A stretch of DNA of 64,000 bases from Beijerinckiaceae bacterium (GTDB lineage Bacteria; Pseudomonadota; Alphaproteobacteria; Rhizobiales; Beijerinckiaceae): the NCBI GenBank assembly GCA_027533425.1, contig JAPZUD010000002.1, positions 62,001-126,000 of the forward strand. The letters are read 5' to 3'. The notes under the pieces are model-generated. The model was given only the letters and a program-made list of their open reading frames with translations, had not been told where the DNA came from and searched no databases. The first letter of the stretch is position 1. Each line of letters begins with the position of its first letter. A program made the translations under genes and the position numbers. Shown one piece after another: positions 26,992 to 35,997 of the stretch.

Positions 26992-27546
26992 ATGGCGAAC
27001 GAGAAGACCGCAGCACCGGAGCCGCAGGCCCCGATCACCAGCCTGCTCGGTCCGATCGTCTCCTCGGCGCATCTCGCCTCGGGCGCAAGCCCGGCCCTGT
27101 CCGAATTCGAGTTCGGGCTCATCCTCGTCGGTCATGCCTTCGACCGCTGGATGGTGCGCTGCATGGCAGCGGCGGGGGTGAAGGATCTCTCGCCGCTCGA
27201 TGTGCTGGTGCTGCACACTGTCAATCATCGCGGGCGGGCCAAGAAACTGGCGGATATCTGCCTCGTTCTGAATGTCGAGGATACGCATACCGTTTCCTAT
27301 GCACTCAAGAAGCTGGAGCGGCTCAAGCTGCTCAAGGCCGGCAAGGCGGGCAAGGAAAAGACGGTCACGATCACCGAAGCCGGCGAGAAAGCCTGCCTCG
27401 CCTATCGCGAGATCCGCGAGGCGCTGCTGGTCAAGGCCGTGCGCTCGCTGGGGCTCGACGAAGCGCTGCTGCATGACGTGGCGCAGCGCATGCGCGCGCT
27501 TTCGGGCCATTACGACCAGGCGGCGCGCGCGGCGGCCAGCCTCTGA
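26992..27546 (+). CDS. MarR-family transcriptional regulator
   Basis: 184 residues; a winged-helix protein. The DNA-binding part covers about residues 60-135 (LSPLDVLVLHTVNHRGRAKK, LADICLVLNVEDTHTVSYAL as recognition helix, LKKLERLKLLKAGKAGKEKT as wing). It follows the TRAP genes by 19 bases in the same direction, so it probably regulates this uptake/catabolic cluster. A palindrome in the oxoprolinase/DUF1445 divergent region is a candidate target. The ligand is unknown. Confidence 0.85.
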   Translation: MANEKTAAPEPQAPITSLLGPIVSSAHLASGASPALSEFEFGLILVGHAFDRWMVRCMAAAGVKDLSPLDVLVLHTVNHRGRAKKLADICLVLNVEDTHTVSYALKKLERLKLLKAGKAGKEKTVTITEAGEKACLAYREIREALLVKAVRSLGLDEALLHDVAQRMRALSGHYDQAARAAASL

Positions 27547-27552
27547 ACGGCC

Positions 27553-27795
27553 TCAGCGCCCGGCCTTTTCCCGCGCCTCGCGGCGCATCCGGCGTGCTGT
27601 CACAACCGCGAAAACCGTTCCCAGGATGAGGCCCAGGAAGGGCCCGATCGTGAAGGCATAGCCCATGGCCAGGCCGCCATCGCGGTCGAACACGCCGAAC
27701 ATGCTCGTCTGGATGATATAGGCTGCGATGGCCAGCACCCATCCGCCGACGAGGCCGGCCAGAAATGCGAGGATGGTGAAGATCACGATGGCCAC
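27553..27795 (-). CDS. Small two-helix membrane protein, unknown function
   Basis: About 80 residues with two hydrophobic helices (IVIFTILAFLAGLVGGWVLA and GYAFTIGPFLGLILGTVFAV) and a basic C-terminal tail (RRMRREAREKAGR). No family recognised. I place the start at the GTG at 27795 (VAIVIF...), 17 bases after the racemase stop; a second GTG at 27786 is possible. It is likely co-transcribed with the racemase and converges on the MarR gene. Confidence 0.55.
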   Translation of the reverse strand: MAIVIFTILAFLAGLVGGWVLAIAAYIIQTSMFGVFDRDGGLAMGYAFTIGPFLGLILGTVFAVVTARRMRREAREKAGR

Positions 27796-27812
27796 CCCGC
27801 CATCATGCCGGA

Positions 27813-28538
27813 TCAGAGATATCGCGCAAGGGCCGGTGGCAGACCGATCGAGGCGACGCCATCGGGCTTCTGCGGCGGAACCACCGCAGGCGGCGAAGCC
27901 AGTGCAGCCGCAATGGCCCGGAACCCGGCCTCGACCGAGCAGATGACCGGCACATCGACAAGGGGTTGCACCCGAGCGGCGAGGCCGATCAGCCCTGCCC
28001 CGCCCAGGATGACGCGCTCGGCGCCGAAGGCTGAAACGCAATGGCGGCAGGCTTCTGCGAGGATATCGCGGAACGCATCCGGATCCGAGGCGATGGCGCC
28101 GCCGGTCGGCGGGATGGTGTGGATGCCGGCCAGCGTGGCATCGAGCCGGCGCAGGCGGACCATTTCCTCGAGCATCGGCCCCCAGCGCAGGCCGCCAGTG
28201 ACGATGGCCCAGCGCGCGCCGCCGGCCGCGGCCTCCATCGCCGCCGCCTCGACGAGCCCGATCACCGGAACGGGTGAAATCTCGCGCAGGGCATCGAGGC
28301 CGGGATCGCCGAAACAGGCGAGCAGAACGGCATCACAGCCCTCGCCCTGTTCGGCGAAGGCCTCCAGCGCGGCATGGCCGGCAATCGCAAAAGCTGCCCG
28401 GCTGGCAATGTAGAGCCCGCCGAACCGCCCGGTGGCAGGCCGGATCCCGACGCCTGGCAAAGCGAGGCGCGCCGCATCAGCCACCATGGCGGTCATGTCA
28501 GCCCGCGTGTTCGGGTTGATTACCAGCACCTGTTTCAT
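27813..28538 (-). CDS. Aspartate/glutamate/hydantoin racemase family protein
   Basis: 241 residues. The family is shown by VINPNTRADMTAMV at the start, LLACFGDPGLDAL near residue 75 (first catalytic Cys in ACFGDPG) and, near residue 180, the ILGGAGLIGLA segment, where the second catalytic position would normally be Cys in a GCxG context. Here that reads GGAGLIG, so the second cysteine appears to be missing. A cofactor-independent racemase of a hydantoin, glutamate or aspartate derivative is the family role; the missing cysteine could mean an altered reaction such as decarboxylase- or isomerase-like chemistry. The start ATG at 28538 follows GAGGAAAA. Confidence 0.8.
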   Translation of the reverse strand: MKQVLVINPNTRADMTAMVADAARLALPGVGIRPATGRFGGLYIASRAAFAIAGHAALEAFAEQGEGCDAVLLACFGDPGLDALREISPVPVIGLVEAAAMEAAAGGARWAIVTGGLRWGPMLEEMVRLRRLDATLAGIHTIPPTGGAIASDPDAFRDILAEACRHCVSAFGAERVILGGAGLIGLAARVQPLVDVPVICSVEAGFRAIAAALASPPAVVPPQKPDGVASIGLPPALARYL

Positions 28539-28739
28539 GCCCAAATTTTCCTCACTTCGCCATTTCTGCCTGTTTTCTGTTCATTCTGGTGAAAAACGGG
28601 CAGTCCCGCCGACATGTCCCTGCCAGAATCGAGGGCTCCCTCGCCGGCTAGCGCGGTTCATGCCATGGCATAGGCGTTGCTTTCCCATGCCCTACAGGCC
28701 GCCGCAAGAACGCATACACGGCGGTGCAGGGAGAAAAGA

Positions 28740-30389
28740 ATGCACTTCACCGTCAGAAAGATCATCACCGCCGGCCTGCTCGCCGGCTCGATGCTGGTCG
28801 CCCCCGCCATGGCGCAGGAAAAGGTCCTGCGGATCGGGATGACCGCCGCCGATATTCCGCGCACGCATGGCCAGCCGGACCAGGGCTTCGAGGGCAACCG
28901 CTTCACCGGCATCCCGATGTATGACGCCCTGACCGCCTGGGACCTGTCCTCGGCGGACAAGGCCAGCGTGGTCATTCCGGGCCTCGCCACCGAATGGGCG
29001 GTCGATGCGAATGACAAGACCAAGTGGGTCTTCAAGCTGCGCCCCGGCGTGAAATTCCATGACGGCTCGGCCCTGACGGCGGATGCCATCGTCTGGAATG
29101 TCGAGAAGGTGCTCAAGCGCGATGCGCCGCATTTCGACCCGAGCCAGGTGGGTGTGACGGTCTCGCGCATGCCGACCTTGCGTTCGGCGCGGAAGATCGA
29201 CGATCTGACCGTCGAACTGACGACCTCGGAGCCGGACAGCTTCCTCCCGATCAACCTGACCAACCTCTTCATCGCCAGCCCGGCCCATTGGAATGCCAAG
29301 CTGGCCGCCGTGCCGGCCTCGGTGACCGATCCGGCGGAGCGCGCCAAGCAGGCCTGGGTAGCCTTCGCGGCCGAGCCCTCGGGCACCGGCCCGTTCCGTG
29401 GCGTCCGCCTGCAGCCGCGCGAGCGGTTCGAGATGGTGGCGAACAAGGGCTACTGGGATCCGAAGCGCACGCCGAAGATCGACCGCGTCGTCCTGCTGCC
29501 GCTGGCGGACGCCAATGCCCGCACGGCCGCCCTGCTTTCGGGTCAGGTCGACTGGGTGGAAGCGCCTGCGCCGGATGCCATGCCGCGGATCCGCTCCGGC
29601 GGCTTCACCATCTATTCCAACCCGCAGCCTCATGTCTGGCCGTGGCAGTTCTCCTTCGCGGAAGGTTCGCCCTGGCTCGACAAGCGCGTCCGCCATGCGG
29701 CCAATCTCTGCGTGAACCGCGAGGAACTGAAGACGCTGCTGGGCGGCATGATGGGGATTCCGAAGGGCTCGGTCTCGCCGGACCATCCGTGGTGGGGCAA
29801 TCCGAGCTTCGACATCAAGTATGACCTCGCGACCGCGAAGAAGCTGATGACGGAAGCCGGCCATTCCGCCGCCAAGCCGCTCAAGGTGAAGGTCCTGACC
29901 TCGGCCTCGGGTTCGGGCCAGATGCAGCCGGTGACGATGAACGAGTATCTCCAGCAGGCGCTGAAGGAATGCTTCTTCGATGTCGAGCTGGACGTGATCG
30001 AGTGGAACGCCGTCTTCACCAACTGGCGTGAAGGCGCCAAGGACCCGAAGGCGCGCGGGGCGAATGCCATCAACGTGACCTTTGCGACGATGGACCCGTT
30101 CTTCGCCATGGTGCGCTTCGTCTCGACCAAGACGTTCCCGCCGGTCTCGAACAACTGGGGTTTCTTCGGGAATGACGAGTTCGACGGGCTGATCGCCAAG
30201 GCGCGCTCGACCTTCGACGGCAAGGAACGCGATGCCGCGCTCGCCAACCTGCACAAGCGGATCGTCGAGGAGGCGCCGTTCCTCTGGGTGGCGCATGACG
30301 TCGGCCCGCGCGCGATGAGCGCCAAGGTCAAGGGCGTCGTGCAGCCGAAGAGCTGGTTCATCGATATCGCGCCGATGTCGATCGACTGA
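28740..30389 (+). CDS. Dipeptide/oligopeptide-type ABC transporter binding protein 1
   Basis: 549 residues, a cluster C (DppA/OppA-like) substrate-binding protein. It has a signal peptide (ITAGLLAGSMLVAPAMA, cleaved after AMA near residue 27). Typical family segments are LATEWAVDANDKTKWVFKLR, GVKFHDGSALTADAIVWN and EPSGTGPF. It is a paralogue of the next gene, sharing the opening RIGMTAADIPRTHGQPDQG. The gene ends at a terminator hairpin before the second binding protein. GGGAGA precedes the ATG at 28740. Confidence 0.92.
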   Translation: MHFTVRKIITAGLLAGSMLVAPAMAQEKVLRIGMTAADIPRTHGQPDQGFEGNRFTGIPMYDALTAWDLSSADKASVVIPGLATEWAVDANDKTKWVFKLRPGVKFHDGSALTADAIVWNVEKVLKRDAPHFDPSQVGVTVSRMPTLRSARKIDDLTVELTTSEPDSFLPINLTNLFIASPAHWNAKLAAVPASVTDPAERAKQAWVAFAAEPSGTGPFRGVRLQPRERFEMVANKGYWDPKRTPKIDRVVLLPLADANARTAALLSGQVDWVEAPAPDAMPRIRSGGFTIYSNPQPHVWPWQFSFAEGSPWLDKRVRHAANLCVNREELKTLLGGMMGIPKGSVSPDHPWWGNPSFDIKYDLATAKKLMTEAGHSAAKPLKVKVLTSASGSGQMQPVTMNEYLQQALKECFFDVELDVIEWNAVFTNWREGAKDPKARGANAINVTFATMDPFFAMVRFVSTKTFPPVSNNWGFFGNDEFDGLIAKARSTFDGKERDAALANLHKRIVEEAPFLWVAHDVGPRAMSAKVKGVVQPKSWFIDIAPMSID

Positions 30390-30397
30390 TGTGCCAC

Positions 30398-30430
30398 GCC
30401 CTGCCGGATTGCCTCCGGCAGGGCCTTTTC
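30398..30430 (+). terminator. Terminator/attenuator between the two binding-protein genes
   Basis: Perfect 11-bp stem GCCCTGCCGGA/TCCGGCAGGGC with a 5-base loop (30398-30424) followed by CTTTTCTT. It would partially separate the first binding protein from the downstream operon. Confidence 0.85.
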
Positions 30431-30452
30431 TTCCCCTTTCCGGAGAGCTGAC

Positions 30453-32048
30453 ATGCGCCGCGCGCTTCACACCCTGACGGCAATGACCGTCCTTTCGCTC
30501 GCCTCGCCGGTCCTGGCGCAGGGCACCCTCCGGATCGGCATGACCGCCTCCGACATTCCGCTGACCACCGGTCAGCCCGACCAGGGCGGCGAAGGCCAGC
30601 GCTTCATGGGCTTCACGCTCTATGATGCCCTCGTCGCCTGGGACCTGACGCGTTCGGACAAGCCCTCGGGGCTCATTCCCGGCCTCGCGACCAGCTGGAG
30701 CGTCGATGCGAATGACAAGACGAAATGGACCTTCAAGATCCGCGAGGGCGTGAAGTTCCATGACGGCTCGACCCTGACCGCCGATGCCGTGGTCTGGAAT
30801 TTCGACAAGCTGCTGAAATCCGACGCGCCGCAATTCGACCAGCGCCAGGCCTCGCAGGGGCGCTCGCGCATTCCCGCCGTGGCCAGCTACCGCGCGGTCG
30901 ACCCGCTGACGCTCGAGATCATCACCCGCGCCCCCGATGCGACGCTGCCCTACCAGCTCGCCTGGATCGGCATTTCGTCGCCGGCGCAATGGGAAAAGAA
31001 GGGCAAGAACTGGCAGGAAGTCGCCAAGGAGCCCTCCGGCACCGGGCCGTGGAAGCTGGCCGGCTTCACCCCGCGCGAGCGGGCCGAACTCGTGCCGAAC
31101 AAGGATCATTGGGACAAGACGCGCATTCCCAAGCTCGACAAGCTGATCCTGATCCCGCTGCCGGAGCCGAATGCCCGCACGGCGGCCCTGCGCTCGGGCC
31201 AGGTCGACTGGATCGAGGCCCCGGCCCCGGATGCGGTGCCGACGCTGAAGAGCAACGGCTTCCAGATTGTCACCAATGTCTATCCGCATAACTGGACCTG
31301 GCATTTCTCCAGCGCGGAAGGCTCGCCCTGGAATGATGTCCGCGTCCGCAAGGCGGCCAATCTCGCGGTGGATCGGGAGGGCCTGAAGGAATTGCTCGGC
31401 GGGCTGATGGTGCCGGCGGAAGGCTTCATGCCGCCGGGGCATCAATGGTTCGGCAAGCCGACCTTCAAGCTCAAGCGTGACCTTGCCGAGGCGAAGAAGC
31501 TGCTGGCGGAGGCCGGGTATGGCCCGAACAAGCCGCTCCAGACCAAGATCCTGATCTCGCCCTCGGGGTCGGGCCAGATGCAGCCGCTGCCGATGAACGA
31601 ATTCATCCAGCAGAACCTCGCCGAAGCCGGGATCAAGATCGATTTCGAAGTGGTGGAATGGAACACGCTCATCAATATCTGGCGGGCCGGCGCGAAGCAT
31701 GACAGCTCGCGCGGGGCGACGGGGATGAACTATTCCTACTTCATCCAGGACCCCTTCACCGGCTTCATCCGCCATCTCCAGTGCAACCTGCAGCCGCCGG
31801 CCGGCACCAATTGGGGCCATTACTGCGACAAGGAGATGGAGAGCCTGTTCGACCAGATCCGCACCACCTTCGAGGCCGAGGCGCAGAACAAGGTGCTGGA
31901 AAAGGTGCACGAGAAGTTCGTCAACGAGGCGCTGTTCCTCATGGTCACACATGACGTCAATGCCCGCGCGATGAGCGCCAAGGTCAAAGGCTTCGTGCAG
32001 GCGCAGAACTGGTTCCAGAACTTCTCGTCGATCTCGATGGCGCCGTAA
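30453..32048 (+). CDS. Dipeptide/oligopeptide-type ABC transporter binding protein 2
   Basis: 531 residues, same family as the preceding gene and evidently its tandem duplicate: RIGMTASDIPLTTGQPDQGG, SWSVDANDKTKWTFKIREGV, KFHDGSTLTADAVVWNFDKL, and APDAVPTLKSNGF aligned with APDAMPRIRSGGF. A signal peptide (MRRALHTLTAMTVLSLASPV, cleaved after LAQ) is present. It leads the DppB/DppC/ATPase genes. A second binding protein with a single permease pair suggests broadened or split substrate range. Confidence 0.92.
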   Translation: MRRALHTLTAMTVLSLASPVLAQGTLRIGMTASDIPLTTGQPDQGGEGQRFMGFTLYDALVAWDLTRSDKPSGLIPGLATSWSVDANDKTKWTFKIREGVKFHDGSTLTADAVVWNFDKLLKSDAPQFDQRQASQGRSRIPAVASYRAVDPLTLEIITRAPDATLPYQLAWIGISSPAQWEKKGKNWQEVAKEPSGTGPWKLAGFTPRERAELVPNKDHWDKTRIPKLDKLILIPLPEPNARTAALRSGQVDWIEAPAPDAVPTLKSNGFQIVTNVYPHNWTWHFSSAEGSPWNDVRVRKAANLAVDREGLKELLGGLMVPAEGFMPPGHQWFGKPTFKLKRDLAEAKKLLAEAGYGPNKPLQTKILISPSGSGQMQPLPMNEFIQQNLAEAGIKIDFEVVEWNTLINIWRAGAKHDSSRGATGMNYSYFIQDPFTGFIRHLQCNLQPPAGTNWGHYCDKEMESLFDQIRTTFEAEAQNKVLEKVHEKFVNEALFLMVTHDVNARAMSAKVKGFVQAQNWFQNFSSISMAP

Positions 32049-32067
32049 GCAGGCAGAAGAGCGGACG

Positions 32068-33021
32068 ATGCTGAGCTACATCCTCAAGCGACTGGCCCTG
32101 ACCATTCCGGTTGCCTTCGGCGTGAGCATCGTCTGCTTCATGCTGGTCCATATCGCCCCGGGCGATCCGCTGACCTCGGTGCTGCCGCCGGATGCCTCGG
32201 CGCAGCTCCAGGCCGAGATGCGCGCACTCTACGGCTTCGACCGGCCGCTGCCGGTGCAATATGGCCTCTGGGTGATGAAGACGCTGCAGGGTGATCTCGG
32301 CGTCTCCATCGCCACCGGGCGGCCGGTTGCGTCGGAACTCGGCAAGGCGCTCGGCAACACGCTCATGCTCGCCGTGCTGGCGACGATGATCGGGTTCCTG
32401 TTCGGCAGCCTGTTCGGTTTCGTGGCCGGCTATTTCCGCGACAGCTGGATCGACCGGCTCGCCTCCTTCGTCTCGATCATCGGCGTCTCGGTGCCGCATT
32501 ACTGGCTGGGGATGGTGCTGGTCATCATCTTCTCGGTGCAGCTCAACTGGCTGCCCGCGACCGGGGCCGGCCCGGGCGGATCGGCCGAATGGGCATGGGA
32601 CTGGGTGCATATCCGCCATCTCATCCTGCCGGCCGTGACGATGTCCGTCATTCCGATGGGCATCATCGCGCGCACGGTGCGGGCGCTTGTGGCGGAGATT
32701 CTCAGCCAGGAATTCGTCTCCGGGTTGCGCGCCAAGGGGCTGCTCGATTTCGGCGTGTTCCGGCATGTGGTGAAGAATGCCGCGCCGACCGCCCTCGCCG
32801 TGATGGGGCTGCAGCTGGGCTACCTCCTCGGCGGCTCGATCCTGATCGAGACCGTCTTCTCCTGGCCCGGCACGGGCTTCCTGCTCGGCCAGGCCATCTT
32901 CCAGCGCGACCTGCCCCTGCTGCAGGGCACGATCCTCGTGCTCGCCATGTTCTTCGTCGCGCTCAACCTCGTCGTGGACATCATGCAGTCAATGCTCGAT
33001 CCGCGCGTCCAGAGGGCCTGA
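32068..33021 (+). CDS. Dipeptide-type ABC transporter permease (DppB family)
   Basis: 317 residues with about six transmembrane helices. The N-terminus MLSYILKRLALTIPVAFGVS and the LVHIAPGDPLTSVL segment are DppB/OppB hallmarks, as are YFRDSWIDRLASFVSI and the EAA-like loop VSGLRAKGLLDFGVFRHVVK. It pairs with the DppC-family protein encoded 1 base downstream. It lies 19 bases after the second binding-protein gene. Confidence 0.93.
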   Translation: MLSYILKRLALTIPVAFGVSIVCFMLVHIAPGDPLTSVLPPDASAQLQAEMRALYGFDRPLPVQYGLWVMKTLQGDLGVSIATGRPVASELGKALGNTLMLAVLATMIGFLFGSLFGFVAGYFRDSWIDRLASFVSIIGVSVPHYWLGMVLVIIFSVQLNWLPATGAGPGGSAEWAWDWVHIRHLILPAVTMSVIPMGIIARTVRALVAEILSQEFVSGLRAKGLLDFGVFRHVVKNAAPTALAVMGLQLGYLLGGSILIETVFSWPGTGFLLGQAIFQRDLPLLQGTILVLAMFFVALNLVVDIMQSMLDPRVQRA

Positions 33022-33022
33022 A

Positions 33023-33910
33023 ATGAGCGCTGCCGCCCCTGCCCTGATCCAGATCGCCGCCATCGAGAAATCCCCCGGCTACTGGGCCGGCGTGATCCGC
33101 CGGTTCCGGCGCGATCCCGTCGCCATGGCCGCCCTCGTCATCATGCTCGCCCTCGTGCTGATGGCAATCTTCGCACCCCTCATCGCGCCGGCCGATCCCT
33201 ACCGGTCCTCGATGATCCGCCGGCTCCGGCCGATCGGCACGCCAGGCTTTCCGCTCGGCACCGACGAGCTGGGCCGCGACATGCTCTCGCGGCTGATCCA
33301 TGGCGGCCGGCTCTCGCTGCTGATGGGCGTCACGCCGGTCTTCATCGCCTTCTTCATCGGCTCTGCAATCGGGATCACCGCCGGCTTTGTCGGCGGCAAG
33401 GTCAATACGGTGCTGATGCGGACGATCGACGTGTTCTTCGCCTTCCCGTCGGTGCTGCTCGCGATCGCGCTGTCCGGAGCGCTGGGCGCCGGCATCTTCA
33501 ACGGGCTGCTCTCACTGACCATCGTCTTCGTGCCGCCGATCGCCCGGATCGCCGAGAGCGTGACGACGGCCGTGCGGAAGATCGAGTATATCGAGGCGGC
33601 GCGGGCCTCCGGGGCCTCCGCCTTCCGCATCGTCCGGGTGCATGTGCTTGGCAATGTGATCGGCCCGATTTTCGTCTATGCGACGGGGCTGATCTCGGTC
33701 TCGCTGATCCTCGCCTCCGGCCTCTCCTTCCTTGGCCTCGGCGTGAAGCCGCCGGAGCCGGAATGGGGGCTGATGCTCAACACCCTGCGCAACGCGATCT
33801 ATGTGCAGCCCTGGGTGGCTGCCCTGCCGGGGCTGATGATCTTCATCACCTCGATTTCCTTCAACCTGCTCTCCGACGGATTGCGCTCCGCGATGGACAT
33901 CAAGGCATGA
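33023..33910 (+). CDS. Dipeptide-type ABC transporter permease (DppC family)
   Basis: 295 residues. The N-terminal RRFRRDPVAMAALVIMLALV and the FPLGTDELGRDMLSRLIHGGRLSL segment identify DppC/OppC. The coupling loop AARASGASAFRIVRVHVLGN is the EAA motif region. The gene begins directly behind the DppB gene and its stop overlaps the next ATG (ATGA at 33907-33910), indicating translational coupling with the ATPase. Confidence 0.93.
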   Translation: MSAAAPALIQIAAIEKSPGYWAGVIRRFRRDPVAMAALVIMLALVLMAIFAPLIAPADPYRSSMIRRLRPIGTPGFPLGTDELGRDMLSRLIHGGRLSLLMGVTPVFIAFFIGSAIGITAGFVGGKVNTVLMRTIDVFFAFPSVLLAIALSGALGAGIFNGLLSLTIVFVPPIARIAESVTTAVRKIEYIEAARASGASAFRIVRVHVLGNVIGPIFVYATGLISVSLILASGLSFLGLGVKPPEPEWGLMLNTLRNAIYVQPWVAALPGLMIFITSISFNLLSDGLRSAMDIKA

Positions 33911-34959
33911 GCAACGCCACGTCCCCTTCCCCGGAAGCCGCCGCGCCCGTACCGGCCTCCCGGGCGCCGCTGCTCTCGGTCAACGGCCTGCGCAAGCATT
34001 TCCCGCTCAAGGGCGGGCTGTTCGGCCGGACGACCGGCGTGGTCCGCGCCGTCGATGGCGTCTCCTTCGACGTGGCCGAGGGCGAGACGCTCGGCATTGT
34101 CGGCGAGAGCGGGTGCGGCAAATCCACCACGGCGCGGCTGCTGGTCGACCTGATCACCCCGGATGACGGGCAGATCCTGCTGGAATCGCGCCGGCTCGGC
34201 GTCGATCTCGATGTGCGCGAATTGCGCCGGCATGTGCAGATGGTCTTCCAGGACAGCTATGCCTCGCTCAATCCGCGGCTGACGATGGAGGATGCGATCG
34301 CCTTCGGGCCGCGCGTCAACGGCATGCCCGCCGCGAAGGCGACGGCCCTGGCGCATGAGCTGCTCGCCAAGGTCGGGCTGGAGCCGCGGCGCTTCGCCGG
34401 CCGCTATCCGCACGAGCTCTCGGGCGGGCAGCGCCAGCGCGTGAACATCGCCCGCGCCCTCGCCTTCTCGCCGAAGATCGTGATCCTCGACGAGGCGGTT
34501 TCCGCGCTCGACAAGTCGGTCGAGGCGCAGGTGCTCAACCTGCTGGCCGATCTCAAGAAGGAACTCGGGCTGACCTATATCTTCATTTCGCATGACCTCA
34601 ATGTGGTCCGCTATATCAGCGACCGCGTGATGGTGATGTATCTCGGCGAGGTGGCCGAGATCGGGCCGGTCGAGACGCTATATGCCAACCCGACCCATCC
34701 CTATACCCGCGCCCTGCTGGCCGCGATGCCATCGATGGATCCGGACCGGCGCACCGAGGAAGCGCCGCTGACCGGCGATCCGCCCAACCCGATCAACCCG
34801 CCCTCCGGCTGCCGGTTCCATCCGCGCTGCGCCAAAGCGGAAGGCGTATGCAGCGCCGGCAGCCCCGGCCTCTTCAAACTGCCGAGCGACCGGCATCTCG
34901 TGGCCTGCCACGCCGCCATTCCCGGCTCCGGCCACAGCCTCGCGGAGATGCCCGCATGA
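33907..34959 (+). CDS. Oligopeptide-type ABC transporter ATPase (DppF/OppF family)
   Basis: 350 residues. Walker A GESGCGKST near residue 70, signature LSGGQRQRV, Walker B IVILDEAVSALD, and switch region ISHDLNVV. The C-terminal PSGCRFHPRCAKAEGVC segment is the oligopeptide ATPase cysteine motif (a likely Fe-S or regulatory site). It overlaps the DppC gene and the next ATPase gene by ATGA, so four genes are tightly coupled. Confidence 0.92.
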   Translation: MSNATSPSPEAAAPVPASRAPLLSVNGLRKHFPLKGGLFGRTTGVVRAVDGVSFDVAEGETLGIVGESGCGKSTTARLLVDLITPDDGQILLESRRLGVDLDVRELRRHVQMVFQDSYASLNPRLTMEDAIAFGPRVNGMPAAKATALAHELLAKVGLEPRRFAGRYPHELSGGQRQRVNIARALAFSPKIVILDEAVSALDKSVEAQVLNLLADLKKELGLTYIFISHDLNVVRYISDRVMVMYLGEVAEIGPVETLYANPTHPYTRALLAAMPSMDPDRRTEEAPLTGDPPNPINPPSGCRFHPRCAKAEGVCSAGSPGLFKLPSDRHLVACHAAIPGSGHSLAEMPA

Positions 34960-35933
34960 CGATGCCGCTGGTGGAAATGAAGGATGTGACCGTGCGTTTC
35001 CATGGCGCCCGGACTGTCCATGCCGTGAATGGCGTCAATCTCACGTTGATGCCCGGCGAAACGCTGAGCATTCTCGGCGAGAGCGGCTCGGGCAAGAGCG
35101 TCACGCTGAAAACGCTGCTCCGGCTGCTGCCGGAAAACCGGACCGAGATCGGCGGCGAGGTCCGCGTCGCTGGGGCGGACGTGCTCTCGCTGGACGGGCG
35201 CGCGCTCGCCAATCATCGCGGCGGCGTGGTCTCGATGATCTTCCAGGATCCGATGCTCGCGCTCGACCCGGTCTATACGATCGGCGACCAGATCGCCGAG
35301 GCGGTGATGCGGCACGAGGGGGTCAGCCGGCAGGCCGGGCTGGCCCGGGCGCTCGACATGCTGACCCGCGTGCGCATTCCCTCGCCGGAACGGCGGATGA
35401 AGGCCTATCCGCATGAAATGTCCGGCGGCATGCGCCAGCGCGCGATGATCGCGCTGGCCCTTGCCTGCCGGCCGAAGCTGCTGCTGGCGGACGAGCCGAC
35501 TACCGCGCTCGATGCCACGGTGCAGATCCAGATCCTGCTGCTTTTGCGCGAATTGCAGCGCGAATTCGGCATGGCGATGATCTTCGTCACGCATGATATC
35601 GGCGTCGCGGTCGAGGTCTCGGACCGGATCGCCGTGATGTATGCGGGGGAATTCGTCGAGACCGGCACCGTGCGGCAGATCATCCGCGAGCCGCGCCACC
35701 CCTACACCAAAGGGCTGCTCGCCGCGAACCTGCATGGCGCCGTGAAGGGCGAGCGGCTCGATGCCATTCCCGGCGCGCCGCCAGCCCTTGAAACGAAGCC
35801 GACGGCCTGTTCCTTCGCACCGCGCTGCCCTGTCCGGCTGGACGGGTGCGAGTCGGCCCGGCCGCCGGTGGCACATTTCGATCCCGGCCGGATGGTCCGC
35901 TGCATCCATGCTGTCGAGCCGGCCATGGCCTGA
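34956..35933 (+). CDS. Oligopeptide-type ABC transporter ATPase (DppD/OppD family)
   Basis: 325 residues. Walker A is GESGSGKS, the signature is MSGGMRQRA, and Walker B is LLLADEPTTALD, with switch VTHDIGVA; the C-terminal ACSFAPRCPVRLDGC segment is the family's cysteine motif. The start ATG overlaps the stop of the previous ATPase gene. It is the last transporter gene of this operon; an amidase gene follows 64 bases later. Confidence 0.92.
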   Translation: MTMPLVEMKDVTVRFHGARTVHAVNGVNLTLMPGETLSILGESGSGKSVTLKTLLRLLPENRTEIGGEVRVAGADVLSLDGRALANHRGGVVSMIFQDPMLALDPVYTIGDQIAEAVMRHEGVSRQAGLARALDMLTRVRIPSPERRMKAYPHEMSGGMRQRAMIALALACRPKLLLADEPTTALDATVQIQILLLLRELQREFGMAMIFVTHDIGVAVEVSDRIAVMYAGEFVETGTVRQIIREPRHPYTKGLLAANLHGAVKGERLDAIPGAPPALETKPTACSFAPRCPVRLDGCESARPPVAHFDPGRMVRCIHAVEPAMA

Positions 35934-35997
35934 TGCCCCCGGCTTGCCGGCATGGATCCGGCAGGCCAAACTTCGCGCCCCGTTTCACGAGAATGCC

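Noticed and set aside
28692-31952. Long minus-strand open frame across both peptide-binding protein genes (about 1086 codons)
   Set aside because: Antisense shadow of two clear secreted binding proteins. Its internal repeat merely reflects the duplication of the sense genes.
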